64,000 bases of DNA. Source: Sphingobacterium sp. UBA5670. Its GTDB lineage: Bacteria; Bacteroidota; Bacteroidia; Sphingobacteriales; Sphingobacteriaceae. Within the stretch, counting starts at the first letter, position 1. Every line of letters begins with the position of its first letter. Shown piece by piece: positions 17,952-26,494 of this stretch. The position numbers and the translations under genes were made by a program. The DNA is taken from the NCBI RefSeq assembly GCF_002420705.1, contig NZ_DIIM01000020.1, positions 193,816 through 257,815 of the forward strand, given 5' to 3'. A model generated the notes under the pieces. The model had not been told where the DNA came from and ran no database searches. It was given only the letters and a program-made list of their open reading frames with translations.

Positions 17952-17979
17952 GCCGGATGCTGTTAGCGCAGCCTCCGGC
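17952..17979. promoter_or_regulatory. GC-rich hairpin between fecR and susC
   Basis: GCCGGA and GCTG pair with CAGC and TCCGGC around a six-base loop, with one internal mismatch. No T-run follows on the plus strand, so it is not a classical forward terminator. On the minus strand it is followed by ATTTTTA. It may act as an attenuator or processing site that sets different levels for regulator and transporter mRNA. Confidence 0.45.
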
Positions 17980-18097
17980 GGGTATCGGGTAAAAAAATAA
18001 TAATTCTGACAAACTAACATTTTAACCCGGATACAAACTTACTCATTGTTGTCTTTATTGTCAACATCGAAAAGCCGTATCCATTAACCAAAAAATT

Positions 18098-21000
18098 ATG
18101 AATGGTTTATTTCATTCTATGGGTGGAAGGTTTTTCAACCTCCAACAAAGCAAACAGAAGGTTCCCTCCTATGCTCAATCGTTCAGGGTACTCACCCTTT
18201 GTATTTCTTTATTTGCAGCGAGCACCACTGTAAAAGCTCAGGATATTAATCTGACGGTCAAAAATGAGCCTTTAGAACAGGTTATAAAAAAGCTTCGGGA
18301 ACGAACTGACTATATCATAATGGCACCTTCCTCAATAATGTCAAAGACAAAACCTGTTACTATTAACCTTAAAAGGGTCACGATTGATCATGCCATGCGG
18401 GAGATTTTTAAAAATCAACCGGAAGACCTTGATTATGAAATCAAAGGAAAGAATATCATTATTCGCCAGCGAGGGTATATAAAGGACAAAAAAGTAAAAT
18501 CAAATGAGGCCCAAAAGCCAATTACCGGTAAAATACAGGATAAAAATGGTCAGGCTATTTCCGGAGCTTCCGTTCATTTGCCGGATGGCAGTATCGTAAT
18601 TACCGATTATGCTGGGTTCTTTTCTATTGCAGAGCTGACCTCGGATGAAGTATTCATTACAATGCTGGGATTTGTAGTACAAAAAGTAATACTTAAAAAT
18701 GATAGAGAAAATATCATCGTACTAAAGCCAAGTCAATCTATCCTGGATGAAGCTGTAGTAATGGGGTATGGCGTAACTTCTAAAAGGTTCAATACCGGCT
18801 CAATTGAACGTATCGGGGCAGAAGAAATCTCGACACAGCCAGTTTCAAACCCTTTAGCAGCTCTTGCCGGTCGAATTCCCGGAATGACCATTACGCCAAC
18901 TAATGGCAATCCCGGATCTGGTTTTAAAGTACAGATACAGGGGCAAAATGCTATGGCCATCGGAGCAAATAAAAATACTGTAAACTCTGAACCCTTGTAC
19001 ATAATTGACGGGGTTCCTTACGCTCCCAATAATAGCGCAGTAAATCAGGGTACATCTGCCATCTCAAACAATGGGGCTGGATTAAGTCCATTCAATTTTC
19101 TCAACCCTTCCGATATTCAAAGCATCGAAGTATTAAAGGATGCCGACGCTACAGCAATTTATGGCTCCAAAGGTGCTTATGGTGTAATCCTTATTACTAC
19201 TAAAAAAGGTACGGTTGGTAAAACCCAGGTTAACCTTAGTATTTCTTCTGGATTTAGCAAAGTTCCGAAGATGTTAACATTTCTAAATACTGATCAGTAT
19301 TTAGAAATGAGAAAAGAGGCATTTGCAAATGATAATGTTACTGCCGATGAGAACAACGCGCCGGATCTCCTTCTTTGGGATCAACACAAATACACTAATT
19401 TCCAGAAAGAATTTATTGGGGGCACAGCTCGTTACAATGATATTCAAGTTTCTGCAACAGGCGGCAATGCTACAACTCAATTCTTAATCAGTGGTGGACA
19501 ACAAAACCAAGGAACAGTTTATCCAGGCTCAAAAGGAGACAAAAAATCAAGTGGTCATTTTAACCTGAATCATAAATCCGAAGATGATCGTTTCCAGTTA
19601 TCGTTGACGACAAGTTATGTGCTGGATAAAAACAATAATATTAGTTCGGATCTTACAAATCTGGGCGTAATAATTCCTCCAAATTACCCCGATCTATTTG
19701 ATTCAAATGGCAATTTGCTTTGGGAGTATAAAGGAGTTCCCTTGTATTATGATAATCCTTATGCCTATCTCAAAACATCTTATACTGCCAAATCCTCAAA
19801 TTTAAACTCCAGCTTAAATCTAAGCTACCGGGTCTTACCAGAGGTAAAACTGATGCTAAACGGTGGATACAATGCCATTCAGATTAATGAAACATCGCTG
19901 TATCCTATAACTTCAATGAATCCGCTATATAATCCAACCGGGTATTCAACTCTTGGTAATAATGCACTCAAAAGCTGGATTTTAGAACCACAGGCAGAAT
20001 ATAAGCTTGCAGCAAAAAGTAGTCAATTTACGATTCTATTAGGATCAACCTTTCAAAAGAACTGGTCAGAGGGCTCATTTATTTCGGCCTACGGGTACCC
20101 TTCGGATGATTTATTAGGCTCCATTGCGGCAGCCACATCCTCAACACTGACCAACAATAATTCTGATTACCGATATAGCGGTGTATTTACGAGACTTAAC
20201 TACAGTTACAAAAATAAATTCATTGCTAATCTTTCCGGTAGACGCGATGGCTCAAGCCGTTTTGGCCCCGGAAACAGGTTCGGAAACTTTGGGGCAATAG
20301 GTCTTGCCTATATTTTTACGGAAGAGCATTGGGCTAAATCAAACCTTAAGTTTTTATCCTTTGGAAAGTTACGGTCAAGTTACGGAATAACAGGTAGTGA
20401 CCAGATCGGAAATTATCAGTTTATGGATACATGGAAGGTTAGTACCAATCCTTATGGTTCTATAAGTGGCTTATATCCGACCCGTCTGGCAAACCCCAAT
20501 TTCAAATGGGAAAAAAACAATAAATTTTCTGCAGCACTTGAATTAGGTTTTCTTAAGGACAGATTGATTTTCACAACGAACTATTACAATAATATCAGCG
20601 GAAACCATCTCTTGTCTTCAACAATTCCTTACACTACCGGATTTACAAGCATCCTGGAGAACTTCCCTGCAAAAGTTAAGAATTATGGATGGGAGTTTTT
20701 GATAAACTCAAACAATATTAAAAACAGCTCCTTTTCCTGGAGTACTACTGCTAATCTAACAATTCCACACAATAAGCTACTTTCCTTCCCTGATTTTGAG
20801 CACTCTGCTTACTTCAATACCTATGTTATAGGAGAACCTTTAAACATAATCCGGGGATATGCGGTGAGTGGTGTAAATCCACAAACGGGTGTATTTGAAT
20901 TAATGGACGTACCCACTGGTCAAACTACAGGAACGAATGACTTGATTAATCTGGGAACAACAGATCCAAAATTTTACGGCGGTTTGGGCAATACATTTAA

Positions 21001-21460
21001 TTATAAAGGGATCGGTCTCAACCTGTTCTTTGAATTTAAAAAGCAAACAGGAAAAAGCTTGCTATATGATATATACACGAGCAGCTCATGGCCTGGGATG
21101 ATGCAAAATTTTCCGACGGAAATTCTCTCTCGCTGGCAGAAACCCGGAGACATTACAGATTATCAAAAATACTCAGCAAATTACGGAACAGATGCGGCTG
21201 TTGCCTCGGAATTAATGTCACGTCCTAACAAATTTACCTATACAGATGCATCATACATACGTTTAAAAAATGTAGAGGTATCCTATAATCTGCCACAGAA
21301 TCTTTTGCAGGCCATTCGGCTCAATCGTTTGATGGTCTTTGCAAGGGCACAAAACCTGTTAACTATATCGGGGTATAAAGGTCTTGATCCCGAAACACAG
21401 AGTTCAATGACATTGCCAACTCTACGTACCATAACATTTGGACTCAGTGCATCATTTTAA
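18098..21460 (+). CDS. SusC-like TonB-dependent transporter with STN domain
   Basis: This 1120-residue outer-membrane receptor imports glycans, peptides or chelates with its SusD partner, using TonB energy. After a long N-region the signal peptide ends near residue 47 (AASTTVKAQ). The STN signalling domain is about 49-125 (LTVKNEPLEQVIKKLRERTD), a carboxypeptidase-regulatory-like domain about 140-210, the plug about 225-370 (IDGVPYAP, VLKDADATAIYGSKGAYGVI), and the 22-strand barrel the rest, ending in TFGLSASF. The STN domain marks it as a transducer that signals to FecR and the ECF sigma upstream. SusD follows 10 bases after the stop. The substrate cannot be inferred. Confidence 0.95.
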   Translation: MNGLFHSMGGRFFNLQQSKQKVPSYAQSFRVLTLCISLFAASTTVKAQDINLTVKNEPLEQVIKKLRERTDYIIMAPSSIMSKTKPVTINLKRVTIDHAMREIFKNQPEDLDYEIKGKNIIIRQRGYIKDKKVKSNEAQKPITGKIQDKNGQAISGASVHLPDGSIVITDYAGFFSIAELTSDEVFITMLGFVVQKVILKNDRENIIVLKPSQSILDEAVVMGYGVTSKRFNTGSIERIGAEEISTQPVSNPLAALAGRIPGMTITPTNGNPGSGFKVQIQGQNAMAIGANKNTVNSEPLYIIDGVPYAPNNSAVNQGTSAISNNGAGLSPFNFLNPSDIQSIEVLKDADATAIYGSKGAYGVILITTKKGTVGKTQVNLSISSGFSKVPKMLTFLNTDQYLEMRKEAFANDNVTADENNAPDLLLWDQHKYTNFQKEFIGGTARYNDIQVSATGGNATTQFLISGGQQNQGTVYPGSKGDKKSSGHFNLNHKSEDDRFQLSLTTSYVLDKNNNISSDLTNLGVIIPPNYPDLFDSNGNLLWEYKGVPLYYDNPYAYLKTSYTAKSSNLNSSLNLSYRVLPEVKLMLNGGYNAIQINETSLYPITSMNPLYNPTGYSTLGNNALKSWILEPQAEYKLAAKSSQFTILLGSTFQKNWSEGSFISAYGYPSDDLLGSIAAATSSTLTNNNSDYRYSGVFTRLNYSYKNKFIANLSGRRDGSSRFGPGNRFGNFGAIGLAYIFTEEHWAKSNLKFLSFGKLRSSYGITGSDQIGNYQFMDTWKVSTNPYGSISGLYPTRLANPNFKWEKNNKFSAALELGFLKDRLIFTTNYYNNISGNHLLSSTIPYTTGFTSILENFPAKVKNYGWEFLINSNNIKNSSFSWSTTANLTIPHNKLLSFPDFEHSAYFNTYVIGEPLNIIRGYAVSGVNPQTGVFELMDVPTGQTTGTNDLINLGTTDPKFYGGLGNTFNYKGIGLNLFFEFKKQTGKSLLYDIYTSSSWPGMMQNFPTEILSRWQKPGDITDYQKYSANYGTDAAVASELMSRPNKFTYTDASYIRLKNVEVSYNLPQNLLQAIRLNRLMVFARAQNLLTISGYKGLDPETQSSMTLPTLRTITFGLSASF

Positions 21461-21470
21461 TGCTACCATT

Positions 21471-22856
21471 ATGAAAAAGTTTAATAAATATATTTACTGC
21501 TGTCTGGTAACAACAGTTATCTTACAGGCAAGCTCCTGCTCTAAATTCCTGGAAGTAGAAACACCCGTCGGAGAAGTATCTTCATCAACTGTATTCAATT
21601 CTGAAAGTTCAGCTCAGGCGGCAGTTGTTGGTCTTTATAGTCAGGTGATGGTTACAAACAATTATTTTCTCAATGGCGGTTTATCATTATATGGAGGGCT
21701 CTATGCAGATGAGTTATATAATACATCAGCAAATTCGAACTACGATCCTTTTAAATCCAGCAGTCTTACCAGTGCAAATTCCATTGTTTCCAATAATTTA
21801 TACCGCTTTGCGTATAACTACATCTATCAGGCCAATCTCATTTTAGAAAATCTGCCTGAAGCCCGTATTTCAGATAACAATAAACTGCGCTATACCGGCG
21901 AGATGTTTTTTATGCGTTCACTGTGCTATTTTTACCTGGTTAACCTATGGGGAGATGTCCCCTTAATACTTAGTACCGACCAGGAGGTTAACAGGATAGC
22001 AACACGAACAAACAAGCTTGATATATATAAGCAACTGATCTCTGATCTTTTACAGGCTGAGATTCAGTTAAAAGACCAAAGTACGGATGTCGAAAAATCC
22101 AGGCCAGATCTCTATGCTGTTAAATTACTACTTTCAAGGGCCTACCTCTATCAAAAGGACTATCGAAATGCCTTTGCAAAAGCCGACGAAGTAATTCAAT
22201 CCGGCAAGTATAGTCTTGAACAGGACTTAACAAAAGTATTCCTTGCGGGAAGTAAAGAGACAATTCTTCAATTCAGACCTCTAGGACCTAACTTTAATAC
22301 TGCTGAGGGATTTACTTTTCTGCCCTCCAGTTCGACTGCAAGTCCAACGATTAGTCTGTTTGCAAATTGGATGAAAACCTTTGAAAGCACGGACCAAAGG
22401 CAAACACAGTGGGTAACAAAAAGAACCTCCGGTTCTGTAAACTATTATTTCCCGGCAAAATATAAGATTAGATCAAATGCGGTTAAAACGGAATTCAATA
22501 TTGCTCTGCGACTGGCTGAGGCTTATTTGATCCGCTCTGAATCCAATTTCAGATTAAACAATTATGAAAACGCGATTACCGATCTTAATGTGATCCGTAA
22601 AAGAGCCGGACTGACTGATCTGCCTTTGGATTTACCCGCAAACCAATACGAAGAAACATTAATGCAGGAACGATCTCATGAATTTTTTGCTGAGTGGGGA
22701 CACCGCTGGCTTGATTTAAAACGATGGGATAAAGCTGCTGTGATTCTGTCCTCTGTCAAAACTGAGTGGAATGCTTACAAAGAGTTATTTCCAATACCCA
22801 ATTATGAAATAATCCGAAATACTAAAATGACTCAAAATGAAGGCTACAATGATTAA
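21471..22856 (+). CDS. SusD-like (RagB/SusD) nutrient-binding lipoprotein
   Basis: This 461-residue surface lipoprotein caps the SusC-like pore. The signal peptide ends in a lipobox (LQASSC, Cys23 from the chosen ATG). SusD-type features include FRFAYNYIYQANLILEN-like TPR helices at about 100-130 and a late ALRLAEAYLIRSE motif (residues about 345-358). The C-terminal RSHEFFAEWGHRWLDLKRW segment is diagnostic. The start is ATG 21471; a TTG at 21438 inside susC is rejected. The stop overlaps the next gene's ATG (22849) by 8 bases, showing tight coupling with the thioredoxin-like gene. Confidence 0.94.
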   Translation: MKKFNKYIYCCLVTTVILQASSCSKFLEVETPVGEVSSSTVFNSESSAQAAVVGLYSQVMVTNNYFLNGGLSLYGGLYADELYNTSANSNYDPFKSSSLTSANSIVSNNLYRFAYNYIYQANLILENLPEARISDNNKLRYTGEMFFMRSLCYFYLVNLWGDVPLILSTDQEVNRIATRTNKLDIYKQLISDLLQAEIQLKDQSTDVEKSRPDLYAVKLLLSRAYLYQKDYRNAFAKADEVIQSGKYSLEQDLTKVFLAGSKETILQFRPLGPNFNTAEGFTFLPSSSTASPTISLFANWMKTFESTDQRQTQWVTKRTSGSVNYYFPAKYKIRSNAVKTEFNIALRLAEAYLIRSESNFRLNNYENAITDLNVIRKRAGLTDLPLDLPANQYEETLMQERSHEFFAEWGHRWLDLKRWDKAAVILSSVKTEWNAYKELFPIPNYEIIRNTKMTQNEGYND

Positions 22857-24123
22857 AACTATAATATTGGCTTTAATGATATTAAGTGCAAATATTCTTT
22901 ATGCTCAAACAAATAATAAACTGGGGCCGGGGGATACACTTCCCGGTACAATATTTCCGATTCGCAATTATTCATCTTCTTCCATAAACCTCGATGACTT
23001 TAAAGATAAACTCATCATTATTGATGTATGGGATGTTACCTGCGGTGGTTGCATACTTGGTATGCCTAAAATGGAGCAATTACAGGAAAAATATAAAGAC
23101 AAAATAAAGGTGATCCTCCTAAGTGACGATAGCTGGGAGGCAATAGAAAAACTGAAAACACATGCTGATATTGTAAAGAACACAACACTCCCCATGATCA
23201 CCGGGGAATCTAAGCTTTTGTCGAAAATCAACTACGTGTATCTGCCAACTTATATTTGGATTAAAGATGGGAAAACAATATTAAATATTACAGATAGCAA
23301 AACATTTTCTGAAGCCAAAATTGAGGAGTACTTAGCAACCGGACAATTAAAAGCCGAAAACAAAAAGGAAATCGATACCAAAACGAATAAAGGCCCACTA
23401 TTAAATACTTTGTATCCATACATAAATGAAGACTTTGCATTTTACAGTTTCTTATGGAAACAAGGAGAATATCGTACACACACTGTAATTACTATATCAC
23501 GTAATGATAAAAATAGAAATCTAGTCGAACGAGTAAAAATTACGGGAAATAATATAAGGACTTTGTATCAAAATGCTTATGACAATAATTTTAAAAATAA
23601 ATCTTTCAGACGTATAGTTTTTGATGATCCAATTAAGGAAAAAACTGACACTGCTGAATACTCCTATGAAATGATTTTTGGCGCTCCAAGACCAGATACG
23701 GCTGTATTTAATTTAATGCGAAGGCAATTGGATTTAAACCTGGGCTTGACCAGTAAAGTGGAGAACAGGATGCAAGATGTTTATGTTTTAAAAAGAATAA
23801 AAGGTATTGCGCTATCTAAACTAACTTCAGAAAAAAAACATATTACCAAAGGATTAGGAATAAATGACAATACTAACATTTTGGCAATTAAAGATGCTAC
23901 ATGGGTTTGGGCTACAGAACTTATTTCTAAAGTACACATAGTCCCTCCATATGAAATGATTGATGAAACTGGAATTGATATAGAAACAGTTGTAAATTTC
24001 ATCATACCCCAGGACTTAAGCCTTGAAAACTTAGGTGCTGTAAACAAAAAACTGAAAGAAGTGGGTCTTGAAATAGAGTTTACAAAAAGGCCATTGGATG
24101 TAGTTGTATTGTACCAACAGTAA
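22849..24123 (+). CDS. Periplasmic TlpA-like thioredoxin with DUF3738-like C-terminal half
   Basis: The signal peptide (1-19, ending ILYA) exports the protein. Residues about 25-150 form a TlpA/AhpC-type thioredoxin fold with a Cys65-Gly-Gly-Cys68 redox motif after WDVT. The C-terminal half (about 240-424) resembles DUF3738: a MRRQLDLNLGL helix, a MQDVYVLKRI strand, DETG and the ending LKEVGLEIEFTKRPLDVVVL. Such fusions sit downstream of SusCD genes in many Sphingobacteria, and their substrate is not known. An ATG four codons upstream (22837) is possible; 22849 gives the cleaner signal peptide. It closes the ECF-FecR-SusCD transcript and is followed by a strong hairpin. Confidence 0.85.
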   Translation: MIKTIILALMILSANILYAQTNNKLGPGDTLPGTIFPIRNYSSSSINLDDFKDKLIIIDVWDVTCGGCILGMPKMEQLQEKYKDKIKVILLSDDSWEAIEKLKTHADIVKNTTLPMITGESKLLSKINYVYLPTYIWIKDGKTILNITDSKTFSEAKIEEYLATGQLKAENKKEIDTKTNKGPLLNTLYPYINEDFAFYSFLWKQGEYRTHTVITISRNDKNRNLVERVKITGNNIRTLYQNAYDNNFKNKSFRRIVFDDPIKEKTDTAEYSYEMIFGAPRPDTAVFNLMRRQLDLNLGLTSKVENRMQDVYVLKRIKGIALSKLTSEKKHITKGLGINDNTNILAIKDATWVWATELISKVHIVPPYEMIDETGIDIETVVNFIIPQDLSLENLGAVNKKLKEVGLEIEFTKRPLDVVVLYQQ

Positions 24124-24126
24124 AAA

Positions 24127-24160
24127 TTTAGGGAAGCAATTTTAGTATTGCTTCCCTAAA
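24127..24160. terminator. Bidirectional intrinsic terminator
   Basis: A perfect 14-pair hairpin (TTTAGGGAAGCAAT, six-base loop, complementary arm) stands three bases after the thioredoxin-like gene stop. It ends the rightward SusCD transcript. It also faces the leftward gene ending at 24178, so it can serve both. Confidence 0.88.
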
Positions 24161-24177
24161 ACCAAATTAACCGGAGT

Positions 24178-24510
24178 TTAATTTCTATCGTAAATTCTTG
24201 TATCCGGACTGGCAACCTGAGCTGGTTTAATACCAGCTGAAGGATTTCCTGGTGAATTTAGCTGATCATCACGATAACCTCTTTCGCATTCCGGTTTTGT
24301 TGGCGCACCATCACAACCGGTCAAAGCTTGTTCGTCACTTTGAGTTCCAGTATTTTGGAACACAGGTGTTGAACCAGACATTTTGTACCAGTGCAGGGTA
24401 CCTGCAGAATTTGTGTTTACTTCTGGTTTTGCTTTGGTTTCAGGAGTACCTGCAAAAGAGAATGCGGAGGCCAGCATTAAAGCGGCGGCTGATAATACGA
24501 TACGTTTCAT
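24178..24510 (-). CDS. Small secreted protein, DUF6520-like
   Basis: This 110-residue protein opens with a clear signal peptide (MKRIVLSAAALMLASAFSFA). The mature part is short, Thr/Pro/Asn-rich and carries two cysteines (TGCDGAPTKPECERGY), which could pair in the periplasm. The layout matches small exported proteins grouped as DUF6520 in Sphingobacteria, but I hold that loosely. It lies in a group of small leftward genes between the SusCD locus and the peptide-modification genes. Its tail is rich in Pro and Gly and has no membrane anchor. Confidence 0.65.
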   Translation of the reverse strand: MKRIVLSAAALMLASAFSFAGTPETKAKPEVNTNSAGTLHWYKMSGSTPVFQNTGTQSDEQALTGCDGAPTKPECERGYRDDQLNSPGNPSAGIKPAQVASPDTRIYDRN

Positions 24511-24633
24511 AATTTTAAATTTTTTGGAGTTAAATAATAAATGAAAGGCTCCGGCCAGTAATTAGGAAACTGGGTTTTCGGGTAAGAAATGCTGCCTACT
24601 TTTTTCTACAGGTTTTCGGCTTTGCCTGTTTGT

Positions 24634-24870
24634 TTACTTATTGTTTATGCTATCACAAGGGTTAATGATTATGGGACTGGCCACTGCATTTGGAAATCGG
24701 GGATCTATTGATTCCATTTTCCTGAACTCTTCACAGCTCATATTGTCCGGCTTAAGAAATACCATAATAGCGATTAAAACACCGAGTAAGACAACTGAAA
24801 TAGCAATAACTTGCAATCCTGATGGATCATCCTCATTTTTACTACTTTGAAATGGCTTTCTTTTTAGCAT
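24634..24870 (-). CDS. Small single-pass membrane protein
   Basis: This 78-residue protein has a basic, cytoplasmic N-terminus, one membrane helix (about 20-41, LQVIAISVVLLGVLIAIMVF) and an external tail with two cysteines (MSCEEF and NPCDS). I chose ATG 24870; a GTG two codons upstream is less likely. I do not recognise a family. It shares direction with the secreted protein downstream (124 bases) and with the 49-residue peptide gene upstream. It might serve that peptide, for example in export or immunity, but only proximity supports this. Confidence 0.6.
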   Translation of the reverse strand: MLKRKPFQSSKNEDDPSGLQVIAISVVLLGVLIAIMVFLKPDNMSCEEFRKMESIDPRFPNAVASPIIINPCDSINNK

Positions 24871-25200
24871 GAACACATAATTAATTTAGGATTACCTCAA
24901 TATGTATATTATTTCTCACTATTGTTATTACAAAGTTAACGAAATGCTAATCACTAAAAATTCATCTAACTTTAATGGTCAAAGCAAGCCTTGAATAAAC
25001 GCCAGTTAAACCCTTATTTCCTTTCTGCTCCGGAAGTAATAATCCGGCATCAGATTTATGCTTGAGTCCTGATCCAATTTGGGGAATTGGGATAGAACTT
25101 AAATTTATTATTATGCATGCTGACCTAGTTCCAAAATGACAACATGAGATTTTGAATTTTGATAAGAAGCCGGCCATTAACCGGCTCCAGATCAGGTTAA
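24871..25200. other. Non-coding gap downstream of the 49-residue peptide gene
   Basis: About 330 bases hold no gene I trust. A minus-strand frame ending at 24962 stays open for 83 codons, but its only start is a TTG at 25213 inside the peptide gene and it has no plausible upstream site. It could be a decayed gene. The hairpin at 25168-25186 is described separately. Confidence 0.4.
25168..25186 (-). terminator. Candidate terminator of the 49-residue peptide gene
   Basis: AGCCGG, a seven-base loop and CCGGCT lie 15 bases past the peptide gene stop on the minus strand. The following bases are TCTTATC, a weak T-run. Its placement supports the small gene being a real transcription unit. Confidence 0.55.
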
Positions 25201-25350
25201 TTATTTTTTGCAATTAAAAATATAGGACGTATTGGTTGTACCACCAAGCGTAGGATGATCTGTACTTTTAGCTCCCTGTTTACGTCCTTCCTTTTTAAAT
25301 GTAAAAGCAGTTTTTACACTAATACGAGATTGTTCGTTTTGATTTTTCAT
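25201..25350 (-). CDS. Putative RiPP (lanthipeptide-like) precursor peptide, 49 residues
   Basis: A 49-codon gene that standard length cut-offs would miss. The N-terminal 28 residues are charged (MKNQNEQSRISVKTAF, then TFKKEGRKQGAK). The C-terminal 21 are neutral and rich in hydroxy residues: five Thr, two Ser and a single Cys47, with Leu35-Gly36-Gly37 in the middle. If cleaved after Gly-Gly, the core would be 12 residues with Thr38, Thr39, Thr41, Ser42 and Cys47, sufficient for dehydration and one thioether ring. It lies 134 bases from a divergent LytTR two-component system and near a LanB-like dehydratase. It has its own candidate terminator. No LanC is in view, so the final product is unknown. 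Confidence 0.6.
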   Translation of the reverse strand: MKNQNEQSRISVKTAFTFKKEGRKQGAKSTDHPTLGGTTNTSYIFNCKK

Positions 25351-25404
25351 TGTGTTTTTAATTAAGGTTTGTAGAACAAATGTACAACCCTACTACACTG
25401 CAAT

Positions 25405-25456
25405 TTAGATAAGTTGACGAACCACCCTTTTAAGATAGTTGAACTGCATTTTAGCG
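25405..25456. promoter_or_regulatory. Candidate LytTR control region with repeated GTTGA elements
   Basis: Two related elements occur here, TTTAGATAAGTTGA at 25405 and TTTAAGATAGTTGA at 25429. The second continues into ATAGTTGA, eight bases, TTAGCG (25435-25456), which recurs with identical spacing at 41045-41066. The region lies between the divergent peptide gene (start 25350) and histidine kinase gene (start 25484). LytTR regulators bind direct repeats, so the neighbouring response regulator is the natural candidate. Confidence 0.55.
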
Positions 25457-25483
25457 ACGGTGAGCACCTAAAATTGAACCATT

Positions 25484-26494
25484 ATGATTAAGAAATATAG
25501 CCCCATTTTAGCTCATATTGCCATAATTTTTATTTTTATTACAATAGAAAGTTCAAAATACCTGATTGGAAAGCAGAAAGTTGACGTCCTCATACTTACG
25601 CTGTACTACATATATGATATTTCCTTTTTCTACTTTTCCTCGTATGTATACCTGCCCTTTATATACCGGAAAGTTTCACAAAAATATATAAGAGTAGCTG
25701 TTTCATTTTCTGCAATAATCCTTTACTGGTTAATGATTATGCCTTACAGCGCTTTCGTGCAGTTTTGCAAAGGCTTACCTATAACAAAATCTTTCTCTCC
25801 TGAAGTATTAAGCCTAGTTTTATATCGTGCACTGCTAATCCTGGGTTTTGCCTATGTGCTCTGGCATAATAAATACATGTTAAAGATCGAAAAGGAGCGA
25901 AATAAAGAAAGAGAGCGAAACCTTCGGTTAGAAAATGATCTTTTGCGTGCCCAGTTGAATCCGCATCTTGTAAACAATGTACTTGGATTAGTGCATGAGC
26001 ATCTGATTGAAAAATCGCCTAAAGATGCGCAGATACTGGAGATCCTGGCTGATATAACAACAGATGCTTTTATGAAATCTAAATTGGATGGAACGGTTCC
26101 ACTTCTTTCTGAAGTTGGGACAGTGAAGTCTTATTTACAGCTACATAAATTAATCAAGGAGGGCAACTGCTATTTGGACTTTACCAGTAATGTGGGTGAA
26201 TTGGAAGCACATAAGATATATCCTTTCCTATTACTCGAACCGGTCCTTAACCTTTTAAAATATGGAGACCTTTCCGACAAGCAGCAACCAGCACGCATAG
26301 AAATTGTTATTTACAATGGAATACTGGTTCTTAAAACCTGGAATAAAAAAGCCGGGCAAAGTGCCAGATCAACCCATCATTTCGGAATGGATAACCTCAA
26401 AAGCAGGTTAAATGCCTACTACATCTCAAAGCATGATCTTCATGTAATAGATAATCAGTCCTCCTATTCTCTAACCCTAGAAATTGAATTATGA
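25484..26494 (+). CDS. LytS-like sensor histidine kinase
   Basis: This 336-residue membrane kinase has four hydrophobic segments (about 8-25, 38-62, 72-93 and 108-128). A basic coiled linker (EKERNKERERNLRLEND) leads to the His_kinase domain. The phospho-acceptor is His161 in QLNPHLVNNVLG, where the family usually reads NPHFLFN. The C-terminal ATPase part (about 245-336) is short, with FGMDNLKSRLNAYY as the G-box region. The stop overlaps the response-regulator ATG by four bases (26491). There is no large extracellular loop, so it may sense a membrane signal or a hydrophobic peptide. Confidence 0.87.
   Translation: MIKKYSPILAHIAIIFIFITIESSKYLIGKQKVDVLILTLYYIYDISFFYFSSYVYLPFIYRKVSQKYIRVAVSFSAIILYWLMIMPYSAFVQFCKGLPITKSFSPEVLSLVLYRALLILGFAYVLWHNKYMLKIEKERNKERERNLRLENDLLRAQLNPHLVNNVLGLVHEHLIEKSPKDAQILEILADITTDAFMKSKLDGTVPLLSEVGTVKSYLQLHKLIKEGNCYLDFTSNVGELEAHKIYPFLLLEPVLNLLKYGDLSDKQQPARIEIVIYNGILVLKTWNKKAGQSARSTHHFGMDNLKSRLNAYYISKHDLHVIDNQSSYSLTLEIEL

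Noticed and set aside
24962..25213. Open minus-strand frame of 83 codons
   Set aside because: The only start is TTG inside the 49-residue peptide gene, there is a hairpin at its head, and the protein has no recognisable feature. It may be a gene remnant.
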